DNA from: Silurus meridionalis
Taxonomy: Eukaryota > Chordata > Actinopteri > Siluriformes > Siluridae
Reading direction: 5' to 3'
Length of the DNA stretch: 64,000 nucleotides
Assembly (NCBI RefSeq): GCF_014805685.1
Contig: NC_060901.1
Location: 26,635,905 to 26,699,904, forward strand
Every line of letters starts with the position of its first letter. Position 1 is the first letter of the stretch. The notes under the pieces were generated by a model. The model was given only the letters and a program-made list of their open reading frames with translations, was not told where the DNA came from and searched no databases. This document shows, one piece after another, positions 1 through 11,784 of the stretch. A program made the position numbers and the translations under genes.

Positions 1-2036
1 TCCCTAAATCCCTCAAGTTAGCAGTTATTAAGCCCCTCATTAAAAAATCTAATCTGGATCCAAACATGCTATCGAATTATAGACCAATTTCAAATCTGCC
101 ATTTATGTCTAAGATTTTAGAAAAGATTGTCGCTGCCCAGTTATGTTCCTACCTGCAAGAGAACAATATCTTTGAGGAGTTTCAGTCAGGTTTTAGGCCC
201 CATTATAGTACAGAAACTGCCCTAGTTATAATCACTAATGACCTGTTTTTAGCTTCAGACCAAGGCTTCATCTCGCTGTTAGTTTTACTAGATCTTAGTG
301 CTGCGTTCGACACTATAGATCATGATCTTCTCCTAGATCGCTTACAGAATTACATTGGCATTCAGGGACAGGCATTAAGCTGGTTTAAATCCTACCTGTC
401 TGATCGTTACCATTTCGTAGATTTAAATGGAGAGCTATCCAGGCTAATGCTAGTGAACTATGGCGTGCCACAAGGTTTAGTTCTGGGACCCCTGCTCTTC
501 ACAATATACATGCTTCCCTTAGGAAATATTATTAGAAGGCATGGAATTAGCTTCCATTGTTATGCTGATGATACCCAGCTATATATCTCATCTAAACCAG
601 GCGATACGCTCAATTAACTCGAATAACTGAGTGTGTTAAGGAACTAAGAGATTGGATGACCCATAACTTTCTACTTTTAAATTCTGATAAGACTGAGATT
701 TTGCTCATCGGCCCAAAAACTAGTATACAGAAGCTCCAGCATCTCAACCTGCATTTAGACGGATGCTCTGTAACCACTAGTTCAACAGTAAAAGACCTGG
801 GAGTTATTTTAGACAGCAACTTATCTTTTAAAAATCATATCAACCAAGTTACAAAAACAGCCTTCTTTCACCTTAGAAATATTTCTAAGCTAAGAAATAT
901 GTTGTCTATATCCGATGCAGAGAAGCTCGTCCATGCGTTTATGACCTCCAAAATAGACTACTGTAATGCATTACTAGGTGGATGTCCTGCATCATTAATA
1001 AATAAGCTTCAGTTAGTTCAGAATGCGGCAGCCAGAATTTTCACAAGGTCAAGAAAATATGATCACATAACCCCAATCTCATCGTCCCTACACTGGCTTC
1101 CTGTTAAGTTTTGAATAGACTACAAACTATTACTCCTCACTTATAAAGCACTAAATGGTTTGGCTAAAATCCGCCACGCTCCCTGAGATCTCAAAACTCT
1201 GGGCTTCTAGTAAGTCCACTAAAGGCGGGAGAGCGTTTTCACATTTAGCTCCTAAACTCTGGAATAGTCTTCCTGACAGTGTTCTGGGCTCAGACACACA
1301 CCCAGTTTAAGTGCAGATTACAGACGTATCTTTTTAGCAAAGCCTACACATAACACACATCACATCATAACCTTGTGCTCCAGAACATCTGATCACATCA
1401 CATTATCAACTTGTGCTGTTAATATCATGAACAGCAGCTACGCTAATTGCTCTCCACTGCTTCTCTTTCTCTCCCCATCCTGAGGCTTCCTGAGGTTTGG
1501 CCAGCTCCCTCCTCATGAAGATTATGGACTTTAAAGAAGTAGATGCCAAACTCGCAAACATCCTGAACCATCTAGAGACGTACCAGTGCCAATTGGATCC
1601 CACTACATGTGTGGAGCTTGACATTGGACTTCCTGAAGTGTTTAAAGGCTCTGGCATGGAGAAGCTGTTGCTGGATCTGTGATGATCATAAATGTTGAGC
1701 TCAGTAGCTCCTACTTTTATACCAAAGACTGTAGAAATTACTTATAATCTTATACTCCAGTAATCATGTTAGTTCTCACTCTCCAGTGTTCTGTATTGTT
1801 GAAAGATTTATGATCAAACTCTTGATGTCACCCAAATGAGGATGGTTCCCCTTTTGAGTCTGGTTCCTCTCAAGGTTTCTTCCTCATTACATCTAAGGGA
1901 GTTTTTCCTTGCCACAGTCGCCATGGCTGCTCATCAGGGATAAATGCACACCATTCACCTTGACTCTGTAAAGCTGCTTTGAGACAATGTCTGTTGTGAA
2001 AAGTGCTATACAAATAAACTTGACTTGACTTGACTA
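1..2036 (+). mobile_element. L2-like LINE (non-LTR retrotransposon), 5'-truncated by window edge
   Basis: A reverse-transcriptase region (3-1114) is followed by about 900 bp of 3' untranslated sequence. It ends at 1960-2036 in the tail typical of fish L2 elements: a conserved GCTGCTTTGAGACAATGTCT block, then AATAAACTTGACT and short TTGAC repeats. The same 3' block recurs near 17680-17880, at 18478-18545 and inverted at 46395-46625, as expected of a high-copy LINE family that amplifies 3' ends. The 5' portion, including any endonuclease, would lie before base 1. Frameshifts make this copy inactive. Assignment to the L2 clade rests on RT motifs and the tail, not on a database match. Confidence 0.8.
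3..1114 (+). pseudogene. LINE reverse transcriptase fragment (frameshifted)
   Basis: The frame is open from base 3 to 617, then continues in another frame from 656 to 1114, so one frameshift lies around 610-655. Visible RT motifs are the NYRPISNLP block near 75, the palm aspartate motif [13 protein letters not shown] near 285-320, GVPQG..LGPLLF near 460-500, and the catalytic YADDTQLY near 560-590. The second part carries the thumb-like TVKDLGVILDS motif and the downstream IDYCNALL region usual in L2/CR1 elements. In an intact element this protein copies its RNA into DNA at the nicked target. The frameshift and missing N-terminus make it non-functional here. Confidence 0.85.
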
Positions 2037-2178
2037 TTATTATTTTTGAAGAAATTCGATCAATGCTTGATTCCATGAGCTAGAACATTTTACACAGAAC
2101 ATACACTTTCATCAATCAAAACCACAAGAGCAGTCAAGCCTGAAAACTCCCTCTGAAAACTTGATTAATAGTACATTG

Positions 2179-2181
<3 letters not shown>

Positions 2182-2250
<69 letters not shown>

Positions 2251-2274
2251 CATACATACATACATATACATACA
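2182..2274. repeat. (TA)n / (CATA)n microsatellite
   Basis: About 65 bp of uninterrupted TA dinucleotides run into CATA tetranucleotides. It is a simple repeat with no coding content. Confidence 0.95.
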
Positions 2275-4019
2275 CACTCATAGAAAACATGTTAACTTTT
2301 TCATGTACAATTAACTTTTGTAACTAAATCCAAATTTGATTATGGTCACCCCTTGGCATACTAAGGCAAAGAAAACATTTCTGATGAAAAATCTAACAAG
2401 CCAAACACTTTTGTACTGTATATGTATATGTATGTATGTATGTATATGTAGTCAATGTTATATGCTTCTAATTTTAGTGTCCTTCACATTTTTTTCTATG
2501 GTTGACAGACACATGGGCTAGGAATTAGTCCTACTCTCCTGGCAAGTTGTGAACAGGGTTGTGCATCATGTTCTCCCATAGTTAAAGACCTGGCAGTGGA
2601 AGTGTTTGGAGGAGAGACTTTGGCCAACCATATTCTGTCTGGAAGGACTGTCAAGGCTAACAAATGCACTTTAGCAACGCCAGCTTTAGCTAAATTTGTC
2701 CATAAATTGGACTCTGCTTTTGCTCTGCCCTGACATTCAAAATAAATTATATAATTTGTGAAGATCCATTGCTTTGTTGTGAAGTTATTCCACCTGCATA
2801 TGTCCTCCAGAAGATAACTTGCAAACGCCTGCATAAATTTAGATCTATCCTGAACAATATTCCTGCATGAAATGTTTTAATAGTCCTGCAGGAGCATAAT
2901 TCCTGAGTATAAGTGTTTCCTTCATAGAGTTCCTACAGGTATTCCTACAGGAAAATGAGCTGAAAAGCCTGTAGGAAATCTGTGTAATAGTCATGCAGGA
3001 TTCCTGCAGTTTTTCTTTTGTAAGGGAAACCCTTGCTGGGGTCTGGTTGGGTTACAAAGAGAGCATTGTTGAACAAAATGACTGAAATACCCTCAGTAGA
3101 AAACAATGGTCCTGTGCCATCTATCCCCAGCATATCTCTAGCACTTGGAGGAGTTCTTCTTAAACACTGGGACATGGTTATGAATCAGATGGTCAAGACA
3201 AATGAGGGAAATCAGAGATAAATATATATATATATACGAAGTTCAGTATTGATAAGAATCGCTCACGGCATAACAGTTGCCTGCTCACTCGCACACCAGG
3301 TAAACTTTGTTTGAAGTCAATGCTCCACCATCTCTATATCATACGATAAACAAATTTATAAAGAAGGAACAGAAGTAAACATCTTATTTAAAATATCTGT
3401 CATAAAAAAAATCAAACCCTTCATCCACTTTTTAATAAGACCGTAAATATATAAAACATATATCAACTATCAGTCAGTTCAAATAAAGTGGAGACTGCCA
3501 ACTGAAACTGGCAACTGAAAATTGGTAATCACCTCAGAAATGATCACAGAAGCCACATGTGGAGGAAAGTGACGTAGAAAAGCACAATGGATAATAAATG
3601 AATGAAGTGTTATTTGGAGTCTCGGTTTTACTCAGTAGCGCCACACCACTAATACCAACACAATCTATGCAGGCTTTTATCATAAACTCTGTATTTTCGC
3701 AACAAGAGGATTTACAGCAGGACCGTGTCTCACTTCAAGCACCAAACCCTCCACCACATTGTGTTAATTAATCATGTAAACAAAGCAGAAAGATTTCACT
3801 AGAGTCTGCACTTCATTGTCATTTGTTCTGCTGAAATATTTCCCTCATTCCGTCACTGCATCGTTCACTGCTCATAGAACCAATTCAATCCGCCTGCCTT
3901 TGAGAATTAGGAAAACACTGTAGAACCAGGAGGAAACCCATACTAAAACATGTAAAAGTTTTAAAACACAGTAGACCAGACGTCTGATTAAAATAAGCTG
4001 TAGACAAAGGCAGAGGTGA
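2275..4019. other. Gene-free spacer with a diverged repeat shared with 18230-18460
   Basis: No convincing exon or long ORF was found. Parts of 3015-3600 resemble 18230-18460: a block reading roughly TTGAACAAAATGACTGAAAT near 3070 and a second block GTAATCACCTCAGAAATGA near 3523 both recur there in the same order and strand. The two stretches are probably copies of one old repeat of unknown class. A short (TA)n lies at 3223-3236. Confidence 0.5.
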
Positions 4020-4148
4020 TTCTTGATCAGGGAGGGGCAAACTTTTTGACTCACGGGCCACAATGGGCTCTAAAATTTGACAGAGATTTGACACTGATCA
4101 AAATGAGAGAACACTTTCAGATACCTCCCAGTTATTGGCCGTTCTAAA

Positions 4149-5142
4149 GTGACTGTAAGCCTCCGGCAGCAGGTTGTCCAGATGAAGGCCAAAGGGACGA
4201 CCCTATCAGCCATAGCAAGACAAGTTGGTCGTTCCAAATCTGTGATTTCAAGAATATTGAATCGTTACAACATCACAAATTCATTCAAGTCCGCCAAGAA
4301 GGCTGGTCGTTCACGGAAGACAAATACAAGAGAGGACAGAATACTGCGGAGGATCTCAATGGGCAATCGTTTCCACACTGCAGCTGGAATTGCTCACCAG
4401 TTCAGCTCTGAACAGGGTAAGGATCTGTCTCGTCATACAGTGTCTCGACGTTTAAGAGCATTTGGAGTGAAAGCCACTCTGTGACCAAACCTCTCATTAG
4501 CAGAAAGAATAAAAAGGCTAGACTAAGCTTTGCTGAGGAGCATGTTGTGTGGACAGAGGAGAACTGATCCAAAGTTCACTTCAGTGATGAAAGCAAGTTT
4601 AATTTATTTGGGTCCGATGGGATGTTCAGCGACAAACTGGAGAAAGACTAAACCCAAAGTGTGTAAAGAAGTCAGTGAAAATTGGAGAAGGAAGTGTCAT
4701 GGTTTGGGGCATGTTTTCTGCAGCAGGAGTTGGGCCTCTTATACAGCTACATGGCAGAGTGAATGCAACTGTTTATCAGAAACTTCTTCAACAACATATG
4801 GTTCCTTTCCTGCGTTCATCACCCAATCAGCCCGCAGTGTTCATGCAGGACAACGCTCCATGTCACACAGCAAAACGGGTACAGCAGTTCCTTAAAACTG
4901 AAAACATTGAAATAATGACATGGCCTGCCCAGAGTCCTGATCTCAACCCAATAGAGAACCTCTAGAAAATCCTCTGGAAAAGTTATGGCCAAGAAACCCA
5001 CTACAGTCACCGAACTCTGGAGGAGACTGGAAGAAGAGTGGACCAAAATCACACCAGAGCAGTGTGAGAGACTGGTGCTGTCCTGTGGCCGCAGATGTGC
5101 TGAAGTCATTCAGAGCAGAACACTTCCTACTAATTGCTGACT
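4149..5142 (+). pseudogene. Tc1-family transposase, decayed
   Basis: The N-terminal paired-type helix-turn-helix DNA-binding region is open at 4149-4484 (residues such as GTTLSAIARQVGRSKSVISR). The DDE catalytic core then appears in pieces in other frames: HFSDESKFNLFGSDG near 4578-4618 carries the first Asp, VFMQDNAPCHTAKR near 4840-4875 the second, and SPDLNPIENL near 4932-4962 the Glu. At least two frameshifts and several stop codons separate these pieces, so no functional transposase can be made. All three catalytic acidic positions are still recognisable, which suggests moderate rather than extreme age. Confidence 0.9.
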
Positions 5143-5234
5143 GTTGTAACCTTCAGAAAATTTTGTAATGTTTTTCGATGCTACAGTCATTGTTGTTCTC
5201 TAATTTTGATCAGTGTGTTTTCTGCAAAATAATG

Positions 5235-6232
5235 TGTGGCGGGACGTTAATTAGACAGAAACTATAACTCAGCTGACTACGCCACCCTGTTAACAGGGAA
5301 CACTATTATAGATTAATCATCTACAAAAGACACACAGGTACGTGGTTTCAATAAACAGAGGCAAGAGACGTGGATACCAAAGATACAAAAAAAATGTTTT
5401 GTTTCACAATAAATATGGGTATTACTTTTAAAACATGACTATGGGCTGGAATAAAATAGGCATAAAAACAAAAAGGAAACCGAGGCTTACCTAAAGCAGG
5501 TAAACTAGCTTAATGAGTATGCGGCTACTATATCGCCAGGAGCATAACGCCAAGTGCACAAAACGCACCACACACACACACACTCACACAAATCACGGTA
5601 AGACCAAGCGTGAACACACTGCACCCTGTGATAGAGTCCCACCACCGCACTCAAGGCCAACTAGCCGCCTGCCTGAAGCCTCGGTTCCTAAACAAACAAA
5701 GTAAAGTAAAACAAAAGCAAGAAACAAAGCATAAACAGAGCAAACAAGCATAAAGCTAGCAAAGCAAACAAAGCAAGCAAAAGCTAGCAAAGCAGACAAA
5801 GTTAAGTAAAACAAAAGCATACAAAGTTAAATAAAGCAAAGCAGAGTAAAACAAAGCAGCAACATCAAAGTACATTGCCCCGCAGGCCTCACTGAATGAC
5901 TCCTCTTAAAACTATTCCACCTTAATATTGTCGTTTCGACCACAAGTCCAGCCGCACAGGCAAATGGACATCAAACCGCAAGAAGGCACGGATTACGGCG
6001 GGTTCATGTTTAAAAGCAGTCGCCAAGCCACATGGAATGATTACACGTTGGAAACTGTGAGACAGGAAGAGTCTAAACCAGGAAGGGGCGGGCCTCGGCA
6101 ATGACACACAAGCGGTGATCACACAACATGGTGCATTAAAAGTCCCCTTTTATATAGTCTTGCATGTATCTGATTGGACAACTGATGCTTTCATGACAAT
6201 TTAAAGGGACACCCACAGTTCGTCCCACTACA
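5235..6232 (-). repeat. Gypsy 3' LTR (998 bp)
   Basis: It is the downstream LTR in element orientation. It contains a purine/A-rich stretch (about 5700-5860) built from AAAGCTAGCAAAGCA-like units, present in fewer copies than in the other LTR. It aligns with 11785-12893 along its whole length, with scattered single-base differences and a few 1-bp indels. Confidence 0.93.
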
Positions 6233-6233
6233 A

Positions 6234-6246
6234 TCTACCCCCCACT
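6234..6246 (-). promoter_or_regulatory. Gypsy polypurine tract
   Basis: The - strand reads AGTGGGGGGTAGA directly before the 3' LTR. This is the expected place and composition for the plus-strand primer. Confidence 0.7.
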
Positions 6247-6291
6247 GACGGATCGTCGCCCCGATGGTCCTACTACTAGGGTCAGGATTAC

Positions 6292-8117
6292 CTAATCCCA
6301 TGGCCTAAAAATGCCTGGCACCATGCCATGCATTTGCTGCTGGGAGCCCTCACCTGTCCCACCTACTGAACGGGGAAGATGGTGTACATTTGGATGTTGG
6401 CCCGCATTTGCACATTTTGTCCTGCGTAACGCACCCTCATCCACCCTAACCAGGGCTTCAGGCTGTGGCTCCGGCAACATAGCTGTATCCCTAGCTGGAG
6501 CCTGTAATCCTGGCCAGTTAGCAGGAACGGGTCCCGTAACACTCACCCTCTCCTGTGGACCATGTTCCACCCCAGATGCCAGCCCACCAATTCTTAATTC
6601 GACATCAACTTGATCCCGTTCTTGGACCAAAGCTAATAAATCTACCTCATCCTCTTCCTCAGCTAACGATGATGTGCCCACAACTGGGTCAGGTAAAGGA
6701 CTGCCATGGTTAGTACCAACTGTGTCCTTACAGACTCTTCTCTTTAGCAGTGAACGATGCACGTTCCTTACCTTGGTCAGGTCATCTACAGGCGCAATGG
6801 TGTACACTACACCACCTTCCTTGGGTGCCCTTATCACTTGGTAGACCACTGGGCTCCATAGGTCCTGGATTTTATGGTGGCCCCTTACCCCATAATCACG
6901 GAGGTACACCAGTTGACCCTCCACCAATGGTTCATCTCGGACGTGCTGATCATGATTGGCCTTGCGCCTATCAGCCATGACCTGCAACCGTTCCCGTGCA
7001 CCTGCAAAGGCCACCTGGAGCCTCGTTTGATGTTCCAAGACCCAGTCATGCACACTACCCTCCCTTAGCTGTGGTTCTCTCCCAACAGAAAATCTACAGG
7101 CAATCGTGGCTCCTGTCCAAACATCAAGAAGTGTGGCGATTCCTGTGCTCTGATGAGGGTGCTATTATAACTGAACACTACCTGGGAAGACACGCCACCC
7201 AGTCTCGCTTCCTGGACACTGGCAGAGTACGCAACAGATTATGTAGAGTGCAGTTAAAGCGTTCACACTGGACGTTACTGGCCGGGTGATAGGGGGTAGT
7301 ACGAGACTTCACCACACCATAAAGCTCACATAACTGACGTATCAACAAAGACTCAAAATTTCGACCCTGGTCCGAGTGGAGACGGCCCGGAACACCGAAC
7401 CTGTAAAACCATTCGGTCACCAGGGCTTGTGCCACCGTCTCCGCCGCTGATCCCTCGTTGGAAGAGCAAGGGTATACTTACTGAAAACGTCAGTCATCAC
7501 CAAAACGTTTTCGATGCCAGAGCTTGTGGGCTCTAACACTGTGAAGTCCACTGCCAAGATGTCATTTGGCCTAGATGACATTAACCGCCCATAAAAGCCT
7601 GAGCCAGTGGCTGGGTGTCTTTGGCTGCCTGGCACCGGTCACACTCGTGACACCAACTTGCCACATCCGAGGACACACCCGCCAATAACACCTCTGTTGC
7701 ACTAACTCCATGGTGCGCCCTGCCCTGGTGTCCATGTTGCTGATGCAACTGCCTTAACACCTCTGGTCTCAAGGCAGCAGGCAAAAGCAATTGCAACATC
7801 TCTTCCTTACGATTAGGGCAGTGAACCCGACGATACAGCATACCATCTAACTCCCTCAACCGATCCCACTGGCGGAGCAAGGTTAAGGCTGCCTTAGTCA
7901 TTTGGCGCCGCTCATTAGGTCCTGGGCGATTTCCTTGTCTCCAAAATCGCAACACTTCCCAAATAACTGGATCAGCTGCCTGCAAAGAACGCAAGTCACC
8001 AGCAGAATAACCAGGAAGTGTAGAGACCATACACTGGGTCGCTATACCCACAGAATCTACCCCAGCTAATGGCCACAAAGACTCAGGAATTGCAGTGCCG
8101 GGGGTGAACCCATCCAA
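6292..8117 (-). pseudogene. Gypsy pol: integrase, frameshifted
   Basis: This region holds four consecutive pieces in at least three frames. At 7581-8117 lies the HHCC zinc-binding region (HHGVSATEVLL...CHECDRCQAAK). At 7417-7635 lies the start of the catalytic core with the first Asp (ILAVDFTVLEP). At 7178-7435 lie the second Asp (RLHSDQGRNF) and the Glu (NVQCERFN). At 6292-7053 lies the C-terminal region with GQLVYLRDYG and a chromo/GPY-like basic stretch. Together these make a recognisable DDE integrase that inserts the DNA copy. The frame changes near 7600 and 7430 inactivate it. Confidence 0.88.
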
Positions 8118-8256
8118 CCCACCAGGTTCCAGGGGATCCCTCCGTGACAGCGCATCTGCATTTCTATTACTCTTACCAGAGCGATACTTAATCTCAAAAT
8201 CGAAAGCCGCCAGCTGAGAAGCCCAACGCTGCTCAGTCGCCCCAACTTTGCAGAGG

Positions 8257-8676
8257 TCAGATGGCTAAGGGATTATTATCTGTGAATACCACACACTTAT
8301 TACCCAACAGATATTCACGGAATTTCTCCGTCATGGCCCACTTGAGCGCAACAAACTCCAACTTCATAGAGCTATAATTTGACATGTTGCGCTCAGTGGG
8401 CCTTAAACTGCGACTAGCATATGCCACTGGTCTTACCTTGCCTTCAGTTTCCTGGGAAAGTACTGCCCCTAACCCTTGATAACTGGCGTCCACCTCCAGA
8501 ATAAACGGTTTAGAGAAATCCGCATACACAAGTACTGGGGCGGTAGTCAGTTTCTCCTTTAACCCCTCAAAGCTCACCTGACAGTTTTCACTCCAGGCAC
8601 TAGCAAAACTCCTACTTTTCTGCTTACCCTTTACACCAGCAAATTCCCCCACCAGCTTATGCAGTGGGTCAGCCAA
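8257..8676 (-). pseudogene. Gypsy pol: RNase H-like domain
   Basis: The frame contains the tether and RNase H signatures of gypsy elements: APVLVYADFSKPFILEVDAS near residues 46-65 (catalytic Asp in VDAS), GLGAVLSQ, and the YSSMKLEFVALKWA segment with the catalytic Glu. It ends with VVFTDNNPLAI, including the third catalytic Asp (TDN). It is in a different frame from the RT block upstream. Its usual job is to degrade RNA in the RNA-DNA hybrid. Confidence 0.9.
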
Positions 8677-8731
8677 CTTGGCAAACCCTCCACAAACCGC
8701 CGATAGTAGCTGGAAAAACCCAGAAAGGATC

Positions 8732-9912
8732 TTAACTCTGTAACGCTAGAGGACGAGGCCACTGGGCCACAGCCTCGATCTTACTAGGGTCAGTTGCCAC
8801 ACCCCTGGAAGAGATAACATGACCCAAATATTTCACCTCTTGCTGAACAAAGGCGCACTTCTCTAGCCTAGCCTTTAACCCTTCCCGTTCCAGACGGCTT
8901 AAAACAACCTCCAACCTCTCCAAATGTTGAGTAATTGAGGTGGAGAACACCACGATATCGTCTAGATATAAAAGTAAGGACTGACACTGTTGGTCCCCAA
9001 ATACCCTCTCCATAAGTCGCTGGAAGGTAGAGGGGGCATTGCACAACCCAAAAGGCATACGATTCCATTCAAACAGGCCAAATGGGGTGCAAAAAGCGGT
9101 CTTTGGCTTATCCCCCTCTGTGACAGGGACCTGGTTATAACCACTAGCTAGATCCATAGTGGAAAACCAACAGGCCCCGTCCAACGCATCCAGCGACTCC
9201 TCAATCCGAGGCAAAGGAAATGCATCCCTCCTGGTCTTGGCGTTTAACTGGCGGTAGTCAACGCATAGCGTAGACTACCATCCTTTTACCAAGACAATTG
9301 GGGAGGCATATGGGCTGCAACTTTCCTAATTACCTGAGACTCCAGCAGCTGATTGATGTGGGCTCGAACAACCTCATACTCAGAGGAGGTACCGGCGATG
9401 TCGCTGCCGCACAGGGATATCATCTAAGAGGGGATATCATGAGATATAAGACTTGTACATCCCAAATCACCATCATGTTCGGAGAATACCGTCTGATATT
9501 TTGTAAGCAAGGCCCTCACCTTGCCCTGTTCCAGTTCTGGCAATGCAGTCAGGTCTACTTTTGCAATCTGCTCTAAAACAGGGGCACTAACTGCTAGAGT
9601 GGCTTGAGAATACACATTTGCTGTAGTGGATCTAACTTCAGTAACACCTGCCGGCAAACTGACAACATGCACTCTACCCAGGGTACCTAATACTCTGCGT
9701 GGAAAAAGGAGGACATCAGACGTGCCTATGTTGACCACTGGCACATAAACTGAGCCTCCAATCACCGCACCAAGGCGGGGATGCCAGCAACCCTTCGGGT
9801 AACCCAGACTCAATGGGCTCGAACAGTACAGTACTACCTGCCAACTGTTCTGCACAAGTTGCCGCAACCAACTTAATAGTACCACCTGTGACACGACATG
9901 CCCGAGGACCAC
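8732..9912 (-). pseudogene. Gypsy pol: pre-RT linker and reverse transcriptase
   Basis: The upstream part (9424-9912) ends with the usual gypsy linker pattern LLTKYQTVFSEHDGDLGCT. The RT itself is cleanest at 8732-9214: FSTMDLASGYNQVPV (first catalytic Asp), RMPFGLCNAPSTFQRLM, and the catalytic LLYLDDIVVFS, followed by the KYLGHVIS thumb motif. The YLDD box rather than YADD is typical of Ty3/gypsy. Linker and RT lie in different frames, and the stretch 9215-9420 holds the remaining N-terminal RT in broken frames. Confidence 0.9.
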
Positions 9913-10076
9913 GCACTCTTACCCTAGTCATACACTCAACGCGAGATTGCTCGCTACCTTGATGGCAGTGTTGTAGGGCTTGAAAAACTGAAAGTGGCGC
10001 ACTAGAAACCGGAGGAAAATCAAACAAAGCGGGCCATGCTGTCCAAAGAGCTCCTGGTAGCATCGCCCAAGTACAT

Positions 10077-10463
10077 TCATCCCCAACACACCAGGGACTT
10101 GAGAGCGCAAGCCACCAGGAGGATCCTGACCACCAGCACCCCACATCGCTGAACTATCCTACCACAGAGCTCAATATCCAATTCCATATAACCGATATAT
10201 GGAATTGAGAGCCCATTTTCAGCTCTCAGCTGCAACCAGGAACACGACCTCAAGTGCTCCTGACCCCATGGCTCAAAATGTTGAATAAAACAACTTTCCG
10301 TAATCGTTGATACCATCGAACCGGTGTCAATTAAACAAGGGACTAACACACCACCAATTGAAACATTCAGATGCGGGCAAGAAGACATTAAGTTTGGAAC
10401 TGAACTAGATTTCTTACCATCTGAGTCAGCCATTTTCCCAGCCAAGCTGTGACTCTTCAGCAC
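10077..10463 (-). pseudogene. Gypsy aspartic protease region
   Basis: This 128-codon frame overlaps the end of gag in a different frame. The active-site motif LIDTGSMVSTI is clear at about residues 44-54 (D-T/S-G signature of retropepsins). A downstream hydrophobic segment LDIELCGR fits the flap/strand region. In intact elements this cleaves Gag-Pol. The frame ends early compared with a full protease-to-RT polyprotein, so it is probably interrupted by frameshift. Confidence 0.8.
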
Positions 10464-11508
10464 GGCCGGAATTAGTTTTCCGACACATTAGCTTGCGACT
10501 GCACACCTCCAATGGCCTGATCAACACGAGAACGTAATGTTGACCGGGACTTGACACGTTCCCCTTCGCATTCCCGTGAAAATGGCCTGGTTTTTGACAA
10601 CGCCTACAGATCATGGGCCCACTACGAAAAGTTTGGGTACGAGAATGGGGCCCTTGCAAACGGGCAATATTCTGGGTAAGCTGATTTAATTGCTCTTGTT
10701 GTAATTTTAACATTTCTCTAAGCTCCCCTATTCCAGACTTCTCAGACGAGCTACAACGGCCCTGAACTTCATACTGAAACCCGTGCGCCAAAGGGACAGA
10801 AAGACTTCGACCCCTTGCTCCGCCCGGCATTCCCTCCGCTCCCAGCGAATAGCCGCCACGCACCTCCAAGAGTGTAGAATGGGGCTGTCGACGAACCAAT
10901 TGTTTCAATTCACGGCGAAGAGAAGGGTCACAAACATATTCGACAAACTGGTCCCTTAATAAAATCTCTGCATTTGGCATGGCATTTGGGGACTTCTGTC
11001 TCACTTTCTCCAAGAGGCTCATTAAGGCCAAAGAGAACTCCAGCAAGGTCTCGCCTTCCTGTTGCTTCCTAGAAAAAAAGGCTTCCTGCAGGGCAACATA
11101 AGACTGGCAGCATCCATATAGCTCTTGCAAAATGGAAAAGATTGGGTCTCCGTGCTCAATAACAGGGCGATGCCCTCCTAAATGATCAAATAGGAAAAAT
11201 GCCTGGTCTGCCACTGACAAATGACGAGTTCTTATACAAGCTTTTGCTTCCTCGATCCACTCATTAATGCCAATGCCCGATCTACCATCGAATATTGGAC
11301 ATTTTCTATCCCTTGGAATAAACACAAGGCGTTCGGTTAACGTGGCACCAGCAATAACTGGTTGATCAATAGGTGGCACCACAGATTCTCGAGAGGGGCC
11401 AGCTATGGGACTGGATGGAGCAGCATGACTCTGCTCCTGGCGCAATTTGTCATTATCCACCCTTAATTGAGCAACAAGCTCCCTTAATTCCTGCAATTCC
11501 GCTTCCAT
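10426..11508 (-). pseudogene. Gypsy gag (capsid/nucleocapsid), zinc knuckle incomplete
   Basis: A 360-codon reading frame starts just inside the 5' LTR and primer site. The N-terminus is a short coiled-coil-like segment (MEAELQELRELVAQLR...). The middle has the retrotransposon Gag/capsid pattern, with a FDG...INEWIEEA motif about residue 73-90. Near residue 300 a zinc knuckle begins CRRCQKPGHFHG, but the fourth ligand (Cys) does not follow in frame. A cysteine codon is present nearby in another frame, which indicates a recent 1-bp shift. In a working element Gag packages the RNA. The C-terminal end overlaps the protease frame by 38 bp. Confidence 0.85.
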
Positions 11509-11763
11509 TTGTTTACGGAAAACTTAACAAACAAAGTCAGTAAAAGCTATGGAAACCCACTGCTGGAACGCTCCAAGTCCACTGAAATGACACTGCTGCT
11601 TTGTTCCACACACTCTAAACACAAAAAAAAACAAAAGAAAGAAAAGCACACAAGAAATACAAAAAAAAAAAAAAAACCTCTAATCCATCCACAAGTCACA
11701 ACTAAAACCTTTAACAAAATAACAATAAGCATCCACGTCTCAGCCCAACAAAGAGAAAGCATA

Positions 11764-11781
11764 ATCCTGCCGACTACGCCA
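11764..11781 (-). promoter_or_regulatory. Gypsy primer-binding site, tRNA-Ser type
   Basis: It lies 3 bp inside the 5' LTR. The + strand reads ATCCTGCCGACTACGCCA, identical to the 3' end (with CCA) of a eukaryotic tRNA-Ser as I recall it, so the element RNA would pair with tRNA-Ser to prime minus-strand DNA synthesis. Confidence 0.8.
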
Positions 11782-11784
11782 AAG

